A DNA stretch of 48,520 nucleotides, from assembly GCA_013180605.1 (NCBI GenBank), contig QBUL01000185.1, forward strand, positions 1-48,520, in the 5' to 3' direction. Source of the DNA: Candidatus Methanophagaceae archaeon GoMg1. Lineage in GTDB: Archaea; Halobacteriota; Syntropharchaeia; Alkanophagales; Methanospirareceae. A model generated the notes under the pieces. That model was not told the origin of the DNA. It did not search any database and saw nothing but the letters and a program-made list of their open reading frames with translations. A program made the translations under genes and the position numbers. Position 1 is the stretch's first letter. The number at the start of each line of letters is the position of its first letter. Below are positions 33,267 through 41,795 of the stretch, piece after piece.

Positions 33267-35282
33267 GTGAAGGTAAATCTTGTCGGGCGTGTCAGTAATA
33301 TAAAGTTGAATAAGACGAAAGTCCTCCTGCCCGTCTTTGAGGCTGTAGTGAATTCATTTGAAGCCATAGAGGATTGCAATACCGGAAGTAGCGGCTATAT
33401 AAACATAAAAGTCGAGCGGGATACTTCACAGACCCAGATTGCCGATGGCGAACACTCCGAATTTTCTATTTCTGGTTTCATAGTGGAAGACAATGGGATT
33501 GGATTCAACGATAACAATTATGACTCTTTCCAGACATCGGACACGTTGTTCAAGCAATTGAGAGGGGGAAAAGGCGTTGGCAGATTCTTGTGGCTAAAGG
33601 CATTTGATAATGTAAACATCAGTAGCGTGTTCGAGAAAAACAGCAGTTTGTTCAAGCGCGAGTTTGTTTTCTTCCTTACGGACGACGACATACCGGCAGC
33701 TCAGCCAGAGAAGATTGTTAATGGCACCAGGTCAACAGTCGTTCATTTATTCGGTCTCAAGTCGGAGTACCGGGACGCATGCCCGAAAAAGCTGAACACC
33801 ATAGCTATCCGGATGATTGAGCATTGCCTCTCCTTTTTTCTTTGGCCTGATTGTCCACGGGTTTTACTCACTGATGGTGAGACATCCATTTGCCTTAACG
33901 AGGAATTCACTCGATATGTAATGGATTACACTGTTTCTGGACAATTCGAAATCAAGGGGCGGCAATTTAATATCCTACATCTGAAGCCGCAATCTACTGA
34001 AGAAAGAGTGCACGGAATCCACTACTGCGCAGACAATCGAGATGTTATGTTCGAGCCCCTTCACAGTAGAATACCGAACCTTTCCAATAAAGTCAAAGAA
34101 GACGATGGTAAGTCTTATTGGTACTTGGGCTACGTTTCAGGGGATTACCTCGACCAATGCGTAAACTCAGAAAGAACTGATTTTGATATGCCAGAGGAAA
34201 ATCAGCTTAACTTTCCCGGTGTCATCACCAGAGATGAACTCTCGGCAGCGGTTACAGAACAGGTGAAGACGCATCTTGCTGACTACCTGAAGAAAGTAAA
34301 CCAGGAGAAGGTGAAGAGGATAAAAAGTTACGTCCAGAATAAAGCGATAGAATATCGTCCACTTCTAAAACACAAATCCGGCGTTCTTGAGTCCATTTCA
34401 CCGGATATCTCCGAAGACAAGATTGAGTTGGAACTTCACAAGCTCAAAAGTGATTTTGAAATCGAAATTAAGAAACATGGTCAGGATATCCTGTCGGACA
34501 AACCCAAGTCCACAGAAGATCTACCAATATATAAGAAAAAATTGACTGCCTACATCGAAGAGGTAAACGATGTAGGAAAGTCCAAACTCGCCGAGTACAT
34601 CGTGCATAGGCGGGCGATACTGGAGATACTTGGAAACAATCTGAAGTATGACAAAGAATCAAAGTATGCACGCGAAGAAGCAATCCACAATATCGTGTTT
34701 CCTCTCCGCTCTACATCTGATGATGTGGGCGCTGAGCAGCAGAACCTCTGGCTCATTGACGAGAAACTTGCATACCATTTCTTCCTTGCATCAGAGAAGG
34801 CACTAAAGCAGGTCGAACCTGCAAATTCCGACGAAAATAAAAAACCGGATCTTATTATTTTCAACAGACCATTCGCCTTTGTTGACGAAGATACACCTTA
34901 CGGTTCAGTTGTGATTGTTGAATTCAAACGCCCGGGACGTGACGATTATAGTGACCATAACCTCGAAAGGAATCCCATTGCCCAAGTTTACAACTACATT
35001 GACCTCATACGTAAAGGTGAAGCAAAAGATAAGGATGGGCAGGAACTTGCAACCCAGAGGAATGTGCCCTTCTATGGGTATATCATCGCGGACATGACCA
35101 AAAGCCTTCGGCGGTTAGCCGTAAACGCGATGCTTACCCGAACGCCAGATAATATGGGTTATTATGGTTACAACTCGACCTACGAGGCATATATAGAAAT
35201 CATCTCCTATCAGAAACTAGTCGCAGACGCACAGAAAAGAAACCAAATACTATTCAGGAAACTGAACCTGCCTACCGCTTAA
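33267..35282 (+). CDS. GHKL ATPase fused to a PD-(D/E)xK-like nuclease domain
   Basis: A large (about 671-residue) protein. The N-terminal GHKL ATPase shows LPVFEAVVNSFEAIED (N box, residues about 22-37), VEDNGIGF (G1 box) and QLRGGKGVGRFLW (G2 box), as in MutL/MORC-type ATPases. A middle region and a long charged helical part follow. The C-terminus has PDLIIFNRPFAFVDED, then SVVIVEFKRPGRDD: an Asp (528) then Glu552-x-Lys554, the core of a restriction-type nuclease. The start is GTG 33267 behind AGGAG; a TTG at 33246 is less likely. Related prokaryotic MORC/MutL-like ATPases have been linked with restriction systems; a defence role is inference. Confidence 0.75.
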   Translation: MKVNLVGRVSNIKLNKTKVLLPVFEAVVNSFEAIEDCNTGSSGYINIKVERDTSQTQIADGEHSEFSISGFIVEDNGIGFNDNNYDSFQTSDTLFKQLRGGKGVGRFLWLKAFDNVNISSVFEKNSSLFKREFVFFLTDDDIPAAQPEKIVNGTRSTVVHLFGLKSEYRDACPKKLNTIAIRMIEHCLSFFLWPDCPRVLLTDGETSICLNEEFTRYVMDYTVSGQFEIKGRQFNILHLKPQSTEERVHGIHYCADNRDVMFEPLHSRIPNLSNKVKEDDGKSYWYLGYVSGDYLDQCVNSERTDFDMPEENQLNFPGVITRDELSAAVTEQVKTHLADYLKKVNQEKVKRIKSYVQNKAIEYRPLLKHKSGVLESISPDISEDKIELELHKLKSDFEIEIKKHGQDILSDKPKSTEDLPIYKKKLTAYIEEVNDVGKSKLAEYIVHRRAILEILGNNLKYDKESKYAREEAIHNIVFPLRSTSDDVGAEQQNLWLIDEKLAYHFFLASEKALKQVEPANSDENKKPDLIIFNRPFAFVDEDTPYGSVVIVEFKRPGRDDYSDHNLERNPIAQVYNYIDLIRKGEAKDKDGQELATQRNVPFYGYIIADMTKSLRRLAVNAMLTRTPDNMGYYGYNSTYEAYIEIISYQKLVADAQKRNQILFRKLNLPTA

Positions 35283-35319
35283 GTATGCAAGACGGATAGA
35301 ATATAAAGTAAAAGGGAAT

Positions 35320-35454
35320 ATGCTCAAACTAGAAGACTTACAATTAAAAAGCCCTGTGAAACTGAAGATAAACGTGAAATACGTATTACCAGAAGACGAG
35401 CAGAAGAAACTAAAAGAGGAAGTAGAGAAAACATTAGGAGAAGAAGAGAAATGA
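35320..35454 (+). CDS. 44-residue small charged protein
   Basis: Starts at ATG 35320 behind AAGGGAA and reads LKLEDLQLKSPVKLKINVKY, then VLPEDEQKKLKEEVEKTLGE. Thirty-seven bases after the GHKL-nuclease stop, same strand, so probably its operon partner. The C-terminal half should be a helix. No family recognised. Confidence 0.5.
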   Translation: MLKLEDLQLKSPVKLKINVKYVLPEDEQKKLKEEVEKTLGEEEK

Positions 35455-35480
35455 AAGAAGATATGTACGATGGGCAAAGC

Positions 35481-35525
35481 GGATGCCTCCGAATTCATTC
35501 GGAGGTGGTGCGGTCGGGGCTTTTT
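35481..35525 (+). repeat. E element, copy 1
   Basis: GGATGCCTCCGAATTCATTC then GGAGGTGGTGCGGTCGGGGC and TTTTT. Stem CCTCCGAA / TTCGGAGG with loop TTCA, perfectly paired. Translates as GCLRIHSEVVRSGL. Confidence 0.75.
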
Positions 35526-35568
35526 CTTTAAGTGTAAGTCAAGGTTAATTTAAGCGGAGGTATTTTAA

Positions 35569-35922
35569 ATGGAACCGTGTTACCGATACAGGGCAAGGCT
35601 CGGACGAGTGGTGGATGGGGACACAATAGATGTGCTCATAGAACTTGGATTTTATGTAACGCTGCGAGAAAGAGTGTGTTTGGAAGGAATAGACACGCCA
35701 GAGATATATAGAGTTCCAAAGGATAGTGAGGAATATAAAAAGGGAATGGAGGCAACGGAATACGTGGAGCGGAGATTAAACGAGAACGGAAACGAGATGA
35801 TTATAGAAACAGAGAAACGAGGTAAGTGGAGAAGATGGCTTGCAAAGATTTATCTGAAAGATGCGGATAAAACGTTGAATGATGAGTTGGTTGAGAAAGG
35901 ACTGGCTAAAATTGCGAGGTGA
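35569..35922 (+). CDS. SNase-like (thermonuclease family) protein
   Basis: A 117-residue staphylococcal-nuclease fold. VVDGDTIDVLIELGF (metal-binding Asp16/Asp18 region), the GIDTPEIY motif with Asp42 and catalytic Glu45, and KRGKWRRWLAKIYL with the phosphate-binding Arg are present. The Arg that normally sits five residues before the Asp (Arg35 in the staphylococcal enzyme) appears to be Cys37 here (RVCLEGID, where relatives have RVRLxGID). Activity may thus be reduced or altered. No signal peptide, so cytoplasmic. GGAGG precedes the start. Confidence 0.85.
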   Translation: MEPCYRYRARLGRVVDGDTIDVLIELGFYVTLRERVCLEGIDTPEIYRVPKDSEEYKKGMEATEYVERRLNENGNEMIIETEKRGKWRRWLAKIYLKDADKTLNDELVEKGLAKIAR

Positions 35923-35969
35923 AAGGAAATAAGCTTGGGGCTTTTTATTCAGCTATATATCCAACCTCT

Positions 35970-36589
35970 CTATAACAACCATCAACGGTTGGACCCATCA
36001 AGAATCTTATCAGCAGTAGCCAAAGAAGACTCCTTCTTAACCTCTGCAAACCTTTTCCCCATCGCATCCCATGAACCATACACCGTTTTAACATATTCGT
36101 CAATTTCTATATTCAGCAGCAGCAAAAGCCAAACCCATTCCTTTTGAATGAGTTCCTCAACAGCCTTATTTCCCTTTAATCTTCTGCCATGCCACCGGAT
36201 AGAACGAAAATCCTGCTCAACTCCGTTATTTGTTCTCTCCAGCTTGTTCACTCTCTTTCCTCTTGGAGTTTGAACCTCAACGGTAGGTGCCAACAACCCC
36301 ACCATATTCTCGGTAATCATCTGCTCAATCGTACCGAAAGCGCGCAAAAGATGATATTCTTTACCTTTAAGGACTAATTCCTCTTTTCGATTCGAACGTA
36401 TTTCTTCTAAGAAGGTATCAATCCCCTTTCTGGCTGCTTTCAATCGTGTTTTTCAGATATCCGCCGATGCTCTTTAAATCGTAATCTGCCGATATGTGCT
36501 AAGAGGTCAAAGGAATAAGGCGATTTTTGAGATTCAGGAATAATTAAATGAGATATGGTTTGGATTCCGACTTATTATGGTTGTTATAG
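35970..36589. mobile_element. Shrunken IS relic with 13-bp terminal inverted repeats
   Basis: CTATAACAACCAT at 35970-35982 is exactly inverted as ATGGTTGTTATAG at 36577-36589. Between them lies only the C-terminal part of a transposase. The 620-bp span is too short for a full insertion sequence, so the element has lost internal DNA. I could not find a clear target duplication. A longer 12-base-arm palindrome (one mismatch, 36574-36601) overlaps the right end. Confidence 0.65.
35982..36520 (-). pseudogene. Transposase C-terminal fragment
   Basis: The open part (to about 36,443, no ATG start) encodes IDTFLEEIRSNRKEELVLKG, then KLERTNNGVEQDFRSIRWHG. The RTNNxxEQDFRxIR pattern is the C-terminal DDE-domain motif of several insertion-sequence families. 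Upstream on the same strand, in another frame, FDLLAHIGRLRFKEHRRISE before a stop looks like the preceding part, so a frameshift separates them. The stop codon falls in the left terminal repeat. Exact IS family not assigned. Confidence 0.6.
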
Positions 36590-36632
36590 CTAATAACCAT
36601 AACCAACAACGATATATTTATTATGTGAATTC

Positions 36633-36648
36633 ACCTAATTTATATATC
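36633..36648 (+). promoter_or_regulatory. TATA box before the 117-residue acidic protein
   Basis: AATTTATATATC about 45 bp before the ATG at 36,689; GGGAGATATAGGTG before the start provides the ribosome binding site. Confidence 0.5.
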
Positions 36649-36688
36649 AACAGAAAATGTAAAGGGAGATATAGGTGAAAGAAAAAAT

Positions 36689-37042
36689 ATGAGCGAAACA
36701 AAACCGCGTATAAGAATACTGGAAGACGCAGGATATAGAGTGATTATGAAGAACGAGGATGGAACTCCGAGGCAAGTATTGAGGGGTTTTGTAAAAGAGG
36801 GAGATTATGGGAAGTTTATCTCCGTAGAAACGCACTGGGTGCAAAAAATGGATGGTGAAAAGATAGTAGACAGCCAGTGGGCGAGAAAGACGTACACTTT
36901 CCCTCATGATAAGGAGAAAGCACTTGAGAAGTGGAATTTTGTAAAGGAACTGATAGAGGAAGCTTTAGGCGCTGGTAGTGACCTGGAGAAAGAAGTAGAA
37001 GAGGAATTTGGTGAGGAACTCGAAGGGCTTGAGGAAGAGTAG
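36689..37042 (+). CDS. Acidic conserved-looking protein of unknown function
   Basis: A 117-residue protein. The first part is beta-like (PRIRILEDAGYRVIMKNEDG, GFVKEGDYGKFISVETHWVQ), the last third strongly acidic and helical (DLEKEVEEEFGEELEGLEEE). No signal peptide or catalytic motif. It has its own TATA box and ends in a C/D composite repeat. I do not recognise the family. Confidence 0.65.
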   Translation: MSETKPRIRILEDAGYRVIMKNEDGTPRQVLRGFVKEGDYGKFISVETHWVQKMDGEKIVDSQWARKTYTFPHDKEKALEKWNFVKELIEEALGAGSDLEKEVEEEFGEELEGLEEE

Positions 37043-37125
37043 TAGTTGTAGTTGTAGTTTCCCCACAATCACTCACTTCCGGAGATAGATAAAAAGCAAA
37101 GCAGCGGCAGGTGTGATTTTGACTT

Positions 37126-37262
37126 TTGCACTTGCTATTTTATCCTTTTTTTACAAAAAGAAAACCTGTGCTAAAAGAAAAGTTTTCTCGTGAAATAAAC
37201 CCCTTCAGGGTTTTCGGGGACGTGGGCAGAGCCCACGATGTGTAATCTTGTGGTTATAATTT
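37126..37262 (+). repeat. C element with nested D twin hairpin
   Basis: C-type sequence (TACAAAAAGAAAACCTGTGC, TAAAAGAAAAG, TTTTCTCGTGAAAT...TAATCTTGTGGTTATAA) is interrupted at 37197-37237 by the D twin hairpin (AAACCC-CTTCA-GGGTTT, then CGTGGGC-AGA-GCCCACG). Lies between two converging genes. Confidence 0.8.
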
Positions 37263-37271
37263 TCGGAATGA

Positions 37272-39206
37272 CTATAGTTTCGCATTTCTATATTTAAAAA
37301 AGCTCTTTGCGAACTCCTCTGCTCTATCCGTAGACGTCACATGGTAATCCGCAGGAAAACAGTTTTTATACGGGAATTGAGCAAATCGAGAATCCATTAG
37401 AATGATGATGCAGCGGTCATGCTCGCTTCTTATACCCCTGCCTGCCGCTTGCAAGACCTTGGTTATCGCAGGATAGAGATAACCATAAAGCTTTCCCTTC
37501 TCCGCTCCAAATTTACCCATGTAATATCCCACCACCGTTTTTACCTCCAGTGTAGGCGGACTTAATGGCAGTCCAACCACGATAATCGCCTTTAGCATAT
37601 TGGATTCAAAATCCATACCTTCGGAAAACGAACCGCCCTGCACGGCAAGCAATATCCCCCCGCTGTCATCTCTCAGCAGTTCATACAACCTGTTCTTCTC
37701 TTCCTTTCTCATCTCTCTTCGCTCTACTATCGCCTTTCTCCTTACTTCTTCCGGTAAATATACTGCAATGTCCCTTTGAAGTGCATACGAAGGGAAAAAG
37801 ACCGCCATACCTCCCTGAACATATTCGGCAACCTCTGCTATCTTTCCCGCTATCTTACTGTACATCTTCTCGCCCCTTTCCGTATATCTAGTTGTGAGCC
37901 CTCTTGTAACGACAATCAATCTGTTTTCCTCTGGAAAAGGCGAGTTATACTCACGCAGAACTATTTCTTTACCTTTGATTCTATCCGAAGAAGCGCCTAA
38001 AATCTCTGCGTACATCTCAGCCGGGCATAGCGTGCCGCTCATCATTATGGTTGAATGCGCCCCCGCGAATACCGGCTCACTCACTATGGAAGGGTCAAGC
38101 AACTTGAAGTGCAGGGACGGATTTTCATTGTGCTGCGAAACCGAAAATATCCTCAAACATTTCTCGCTTGTTCTCCACTCATCGAGGAAATCGGCGATAT
38201 TGAGAACGTTCCTCTGCAGCGTCTCATCTTTATATTTTGTGTTTTCATTGGTTTCAGAAGTCCCAGAGCGTTCTGCAATGTTTCGAAGCGAGTTTACGAA
38301 GTCATCGTAACTTATCGCTTCTATTCTCCGCCGCAACACCTTCTCCATCTCGTCCACCAGAAAAGCCATGTCCACGTTCATTTCTTCCTTTTTGCTTTTT
38401 CGCGCTTTCATCGCCAATTTCGCGAAGATTCTTTCTAATTCCATAAGGTTGCCGTATATATCGCGATTTGTGTAGCGGAGACCACGTGCCGCTTCGGTTA
38501 TGGTGCTCATACGCAATTCACTGCTGAGATTGTTCCTTATACGGTCCGGGAGGTTATGCGCTTCATCAACGATTACAATGACGTCTTCCAAACCCTTCCC
38601 TATTTTCTCTAATACCGTTTCTGCAATATCCGATGAAAAGAGGTAATTATAGTCGCAAACGAGCACGTCAGCGGATTCGCCCACTTCCAACGCCGCCTTG
38701 TAGGGACATACACCTCTGAAACTGCACCATTCATACAGCTCCTCCACGTGCATTATCTCTTTTCTTATACGCTGTTGTGCTTCTTCATCGCGATTAACGA
38801 AATAACGGCATCTTCGATTCTTCTGCTCAGACCTGCAAAATTCACTGAATAGCGAGTAGAACTCACGGTATATTGACCCCGCTTTTGCTCGTGGGCACAT
38901 AGATTGCTTAGAAATAATATCAACAACCACGAAATTGCGTTTCGCATGCTCTTTTATCAGTCTGAGTGTATCAATCGCTATTTTATGCTGACTGCGCTTG
39001 GAAGTGAGGAAAAAGACGGTTTTATCGTTTTGAATGGCGTACTGCAACGCAGGAACGAGAACGGCAACGGTTTTTCCTATCCCGGTAGGTGCATGAGCCG
39101 CGAGGATGTTTCCACCTTCAACAGCCTGTTTTACGTCTTCCATAAACTCTCTTTGCCCTTCTCTTATTGATGGGAAAGGAAAAAAGGAAGGTTTATCTTC
39201 TTCCAT
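37272..39206 (-). CDS. XPD/Rad3-type DNA helicase
   Basis: A 644-residue superfamily 2 iron-sulfur helicase (5'-3' unwinding, repair). Walker A is AHAPTGIGKT (37-46), the DEAH box is IVDEAHN (212-218), later motifs are GGSFSEGMDFE and QAAGRGIRSEHDR. Cysteines at 104, 124, 133, 161 and 167 lie in the Fe-S domain insertion; four of them should hold a [4Fe-4S] cluster. Starts at 39206, divergent from the marker-5 gene. Confidence 0.93.
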   Translation of the reverse strand: MEEDKPSFFPFPSIREGQREFMEDVKQAVEGGNILAAHAPTGIGKTVAVLVPALQYAIQNDKTVFFLTSKRSQHKIAIDTLRLIKEHAKRNFVVVDIISKQSMCPRAKAGSIYREFYSLFSEFCRSEQKNRRCRYFVNRDEEAQQRIRKEIMHVEELYEWCSFRGVCPYKAALEVGESADVLVCDYNYLFSSDIAETVLEKIGKGLEDVIVIVDEAHNLPDRIRNNLSSELRMSTITEAARGLRYTNRDIYGNLMELERIFAKLAMKARKSKKEEMNVDMAFLVDEMEKVLRRRIEAISYDDFVNSLRNIAERSGTSETNENTKYKDETLQRNVLNIADFLDEWRTSEKCLRIFSVSQHNENPSLHFKLLDPSIVSEPVFAGAHSTIMMSGTLCPAEMYAEILGASSDRIKGKEIVLREYNSPFPEENRLIVVTRGLTTRYTERGEKMYSKIAGKIAEVAEYVQGGMAVFFPSYALQRDIAVYLPEEVRRKAIVERREMRKEEKNRLYELLRDDSGGILLAVQGGSFSEGMDFESNMLKAIIVVGLPLSPPTLEVKTVVGYYMGKFGAEKGKLYGYLYPAITKVLQAAGRGIRSEHDRCIIILMDSRFAQFPYKNCFPADYHVTSTDRAEEFAKSFFKYRNAKL

Positions 39207-39292
39207 TGCATTAATTAATAACTAAAAATTGTTTTTACTTTTAATCTTAAGGGATATATTATCTAACAGAAACAAGAGGGAAGGAGAAAGAG

Positions 39293-39751
39293 ATGAAAAG
39301 GAAAGTACTGGTGTATCCGCCAAATAGTATGATTCTGTCGGATTTAGTGGAAAGGGGAGGACATGAGTCGTTAGTATTGATGCGTGAAATAGGAGAGCAC
39401 GTGCGGGATGCGGAAATAGACGCACCACCGATAAACATCACCGAAGAGGATTTAAAAAGGGCGTTGAGGTATGTATCCGTGGAAGAACCCGCGGGATTAA
39501 AAGGAAGAATAGGACTGCTCGCTCCACTGCTGGAGAAGGCAGAAGCCTCGATAATACTGAGTGATGCACCACCCACTTACGGCTGTATGGGCTGTGCCGT
39601 CGCTGACGAATTCTTCAAGTTCTTGATAAGGAAGCGCGAGATACCGACGTTGGAGGTGCGGTATGAAGGAGGAGAAAGGACGGATGAGATGGTCACAGAG
39701 ATAATGGCGTTTTTAGAGCAATTATCGAAAGAAGAGAAAAAAGTAAGGTAA
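39293..39751 (+). CDS. Methanogenesis marker protein 5
   Basis: A 152-residue protein starting KVLVYPPNSMILSDLVERGG, with LKGRIGLLAPLLEKAEASII and DAPPTYGCMGCAVADEFFKF. This matches the small family found almost only in organisms with methyl-CoM reductase. Biochemical function is not established. A GAAGGAGAAAG site precedes the start. The next gene starts two bases after its stop, so the two are an operon. Confidence 0.85.
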   Translation: MKRKVLVYPPNSMILSDLVERGGHESLVLMREIGEHVRDAEIDAPPINITEEDLKRALRYVSVEEPAGLKGRIGLLAPLLEKAEASIILSDAPPTYGCMGCAVADEFFKFLIRKREIPTLEVRYEGGERTDEMVTEIMAFLEQLSKEEKKVR

Positions 39752-39753
39752 AA

Positions 39754-40965
39754 ATGACGAAGGTTGCACAGATTTCTTGCGGGACGGAATACAGTGGAAT
39801 TCAATGGATGCTTAACGACATAGCCGAGCGCGTAGGTATTGAACTGGTTTATCCGGAGATGGAATTGTCGAAGGTGGGGGAGGCGTGTAAAGAGATTGGA
39901 TTTGAAGCTGAAAGCCCGTCTCTAAACATCATGATGGCAAGTGCGGTATCCATGCTGGATGACCCGGCGATAAAGGGTGCTCTTCTGCTTACCTGTTTCA
40001 AGTGTTCGGAGGGAACGATAGTAAAAGACATGATAAGGCGGTTTCTGCACGAAAGAACGGACATGCCGGTGATATTATACTCAAACGTGGAGAAGCCGAA
40101 GGAGATAGAGCTATACTCGCGATTAGAGGCGCTGAAGACGCTGATAGCCAGGAAGACGCTGCTGATGCGTGAGAAGCAAGAAGGAGTTACAATGGGTGTT
40201 GATTCCGGCTCCTCGACTACAAAGGTCGTGGTGATGCGAGATAACGAAATAATAGGGAAGGGATGGCTGCCAACGACAGACCCGGTAAAAAGCGCGGATG
40301 ATGCGATAGAAGCGGCGTTAAAAGAGGCGGGGATTCCAGAAAATGCGGTGGAAGCGGTTGGCGTGACCGGGCACGGGCGAGAGCTCGTAGGCGAACACTT
40401 GAGGGCAGACCTCAATTTAGAGGAAGTGAGCGTGATATCAAAAGGAGCAGCTTTACTTTCCAAATGTCATAAAGGCGATGCAACGGTAATAGACATGGGT
40501 GGAATGAACAACAAGCTGATTCTGATGCGCGATGGAATAGCAAATACGTTTAACCTAGGCGGTATTTGCGCTGGGTCGTCGGGTAGGTTTCTGGAAATAG
40601 CCGCTCGTAGAGTGGATGCAGACATTACCGAGTTGGGGCAGCTTGCGACGGAGTCGAAAGAGCGGTACGAGCTACAGAGCTATTGTATGGTCTTCGGGAT
40701 ACAAGCCCTTGTCGTTGCTCTCGCTTCTGGCGTAAAGAGGGAAGACGTAGCGGCTGCTGCGTGTCGCTCCGTTGCAACGCAGGTATATGATAACCAGATG
40801 CAGGAGATGGAAATGCGACCGCCGATTATTTTTGTTGGCGGCGTGTCATTGATAGAGGGTGTGAAACGAGAATTTGAGAATATACTTGGCGTTGAGATAA
40901 TTGTACCGCCGTATTCGCAGTATGCAGGAGCGGTGGGTATGGCGACGTTGGTGTCGGGGGTTTAG
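39754..40965 (+). CDS. Methanogenesis marker protein 15 (BadF/BcrA-type ATPase)
   Basis: A 403-residue protein. The N-terminal 140 residues (QISCGTEYSGIQWMLNDIAE, LLTCFKCSEGTIVKDMIRRF) are special to the family; the rest is an ASKHA ATPase of the activator type: MGVDSGSSTTKVVVM (phosphate 1), GVTGHGRELVGEHL, VIDMGGMNNKLILM (phosphate 2), NLGGICAGSSGRFLEIAARR and IFVGGVSLIEG. Relatives deliver electrons or conformational energy through an Fe-S cluster. Restricted to methyl-CoM reductase organisms, so a role in maturing or activating that enzyme is likely but unproven. Confidence 0.9.
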   Translation: MTKVAQISCGTEYSGIQWMLNDIAERVGIELVYPEMELSKVGEACKEIGFEAESPSLNIMMASAVSMLDDPAIKGALLLTCFKCSEGTIVKDMIRRFLHERTDMPVILYSNVEKPKEIELYSRLEALKTLIARKTLLMREKQEGVTMGVDSGSSTTKVVVMRDNEIIGKGWLPTTDPVKSADDAIEAALKEAGIPENAVEAVGVTGHGRELVGEHLRADLNLEEVSVISKGAALLSKCHKGDATVIDMGGMNNKLILMRDGIANTFNLGGICAGSSGRFLEIAARRVDADITELGQLATESKERYELQSYCMVFGIQALVVALASGVKREDVAAAACRSVATQVYDNQMQEMEMRPPIIFVGGVSLIEGVKREFENILGVEIIVPPYSQYAGAVGMATLVSGV

Positions 40966-40972
40966 TCGTTAC

Positions 40973-41195
40973 AAAAATAAAACCACGAGAGTTCACGAGA
41001 AACCTTTTCTTAGAAAGAAAAGCTTTACCAACAACTTTTTTACCTTCGGTAAAAACCTTGACTAAAAACAGTTCCATAGTTTTTCTTTTAGCACAGGTTT
41101 TCAGCGAAGCGATTTTTCCGTAAAGGCTTTTGCGAAGCAAAAGGGTTTTTTGTGAAAAAGAAAAAGTGTTGTGTAATCTTGTGGTTACGAAAGGC
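40973..41195 (-). repeat. C element after the marker-15 gene
   Basis: Inverted copy of the 25.2 kb element: AACCACGAGAGTTCACGAGA, AACCTTTTCTTAGAAAGAAA, TTTTTACCTTCGGTAAAAAC, TAGCACAGGTTTTC and AAAAAGTGTTGTGTAATCTT then GTGGTTA. It has an extra stretch GCGAAGCGATTTTTCCGTAA and CTTTTGCGAAGCAAAAGGG, itself a hairpin. Confidence 0.9.
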
Positions 41196-41261
41196 GCTAA
41201 AGGAATACTATCTTTTTATTTCGCGTAGGGCTGTTATAACAAATATTTTGGAGAGGAAAAA

Positions 41262-41284
41262 CAACCGAAAAGCTTTTATATATC
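41262..41284 (+). promoter_or_regulatory. BRE/TATA promoter of the 41.3-42.0 kb gene pair
   Basis: CCGAAAAGCTTTTATATATC is a strong BRE plus TATA, nearly the same as the promoters at 11.16 and 33.16 kb. Transcription would start near 41,303. Confidence 0.65.
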
Positions 41285-41495
41285 GGGGATAAATGTATAT
41301 ATAAGGCTAAACCCTCGAAGTATAAACCCTGATAATTATCCTAGTCTAAAAAGCTTCATAGGTAAGTATGGAGCCAAATATAGACACTTAGAGATTAAAA
41401 ATATCGGGAAGATATGTGTTGACTTTTGGAGTGATTCCTGTAAATATATTGATGAAAATGGTAAGGTTAAAGAAAGGAATAGCGAGGATTACCCG

Positions 41496-41795
41496 ATGAA
41501 TTATAATGAGAAGATACTACCAGGAGAAACGAGAGTGCAAATCCCAGCATTATGGGATCCAAACATAGAACTGGAAAAAACGCCGCATATAATTTGGAGA
41601 ATAAAATCTTATGATGTTCTTGGTTTTAAGTATTGTAGTTGTAGAATATTTAAGTCAAAAAATGGTAGTGTATACACGTGCAAAGAATGGGGAAAAAGAA
41701 ATGTTTTCCCTGGTTGGTTGTTCTATCGAAAATGCAAAATGTTTGGGGGATGTTTATATGATAAGTTCGACAAAGTCCATGAGGAGCAAAAATGA
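41496..41795 (+). CDS. Unidentified protein, start uncertain
   Basis: From ATG 41496 the product is 99 residues with six cysteines (YCSCRIFKSKNGSVYTCKEW, RKCKMFGGCLYDKF). The frame stays open and protein-like far upstream (YPSLKSFIGKYGAKYRHLEI, NIGKICVDFWSDSCKYIDEN) to about 41,304, just where the promoter predicts the transcript start, yet contains no ATG there. Either a rare start codon is used, or the gene has lost its 5' end and 41496 is an accidental start. The stop overlaps the next ATG (ATGA), so it is translated together with a small membrane protein. Confidence 0.55.
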   Translation: MNYNEKILPGETRVQIPALWDPNIELEKTPHIIWRIKSYDVLGFKYCSCRIFKSKNGSVYTCKEWGKRNVFPGWLFYRKCKMFGGCLYDKFDKVHEEQK

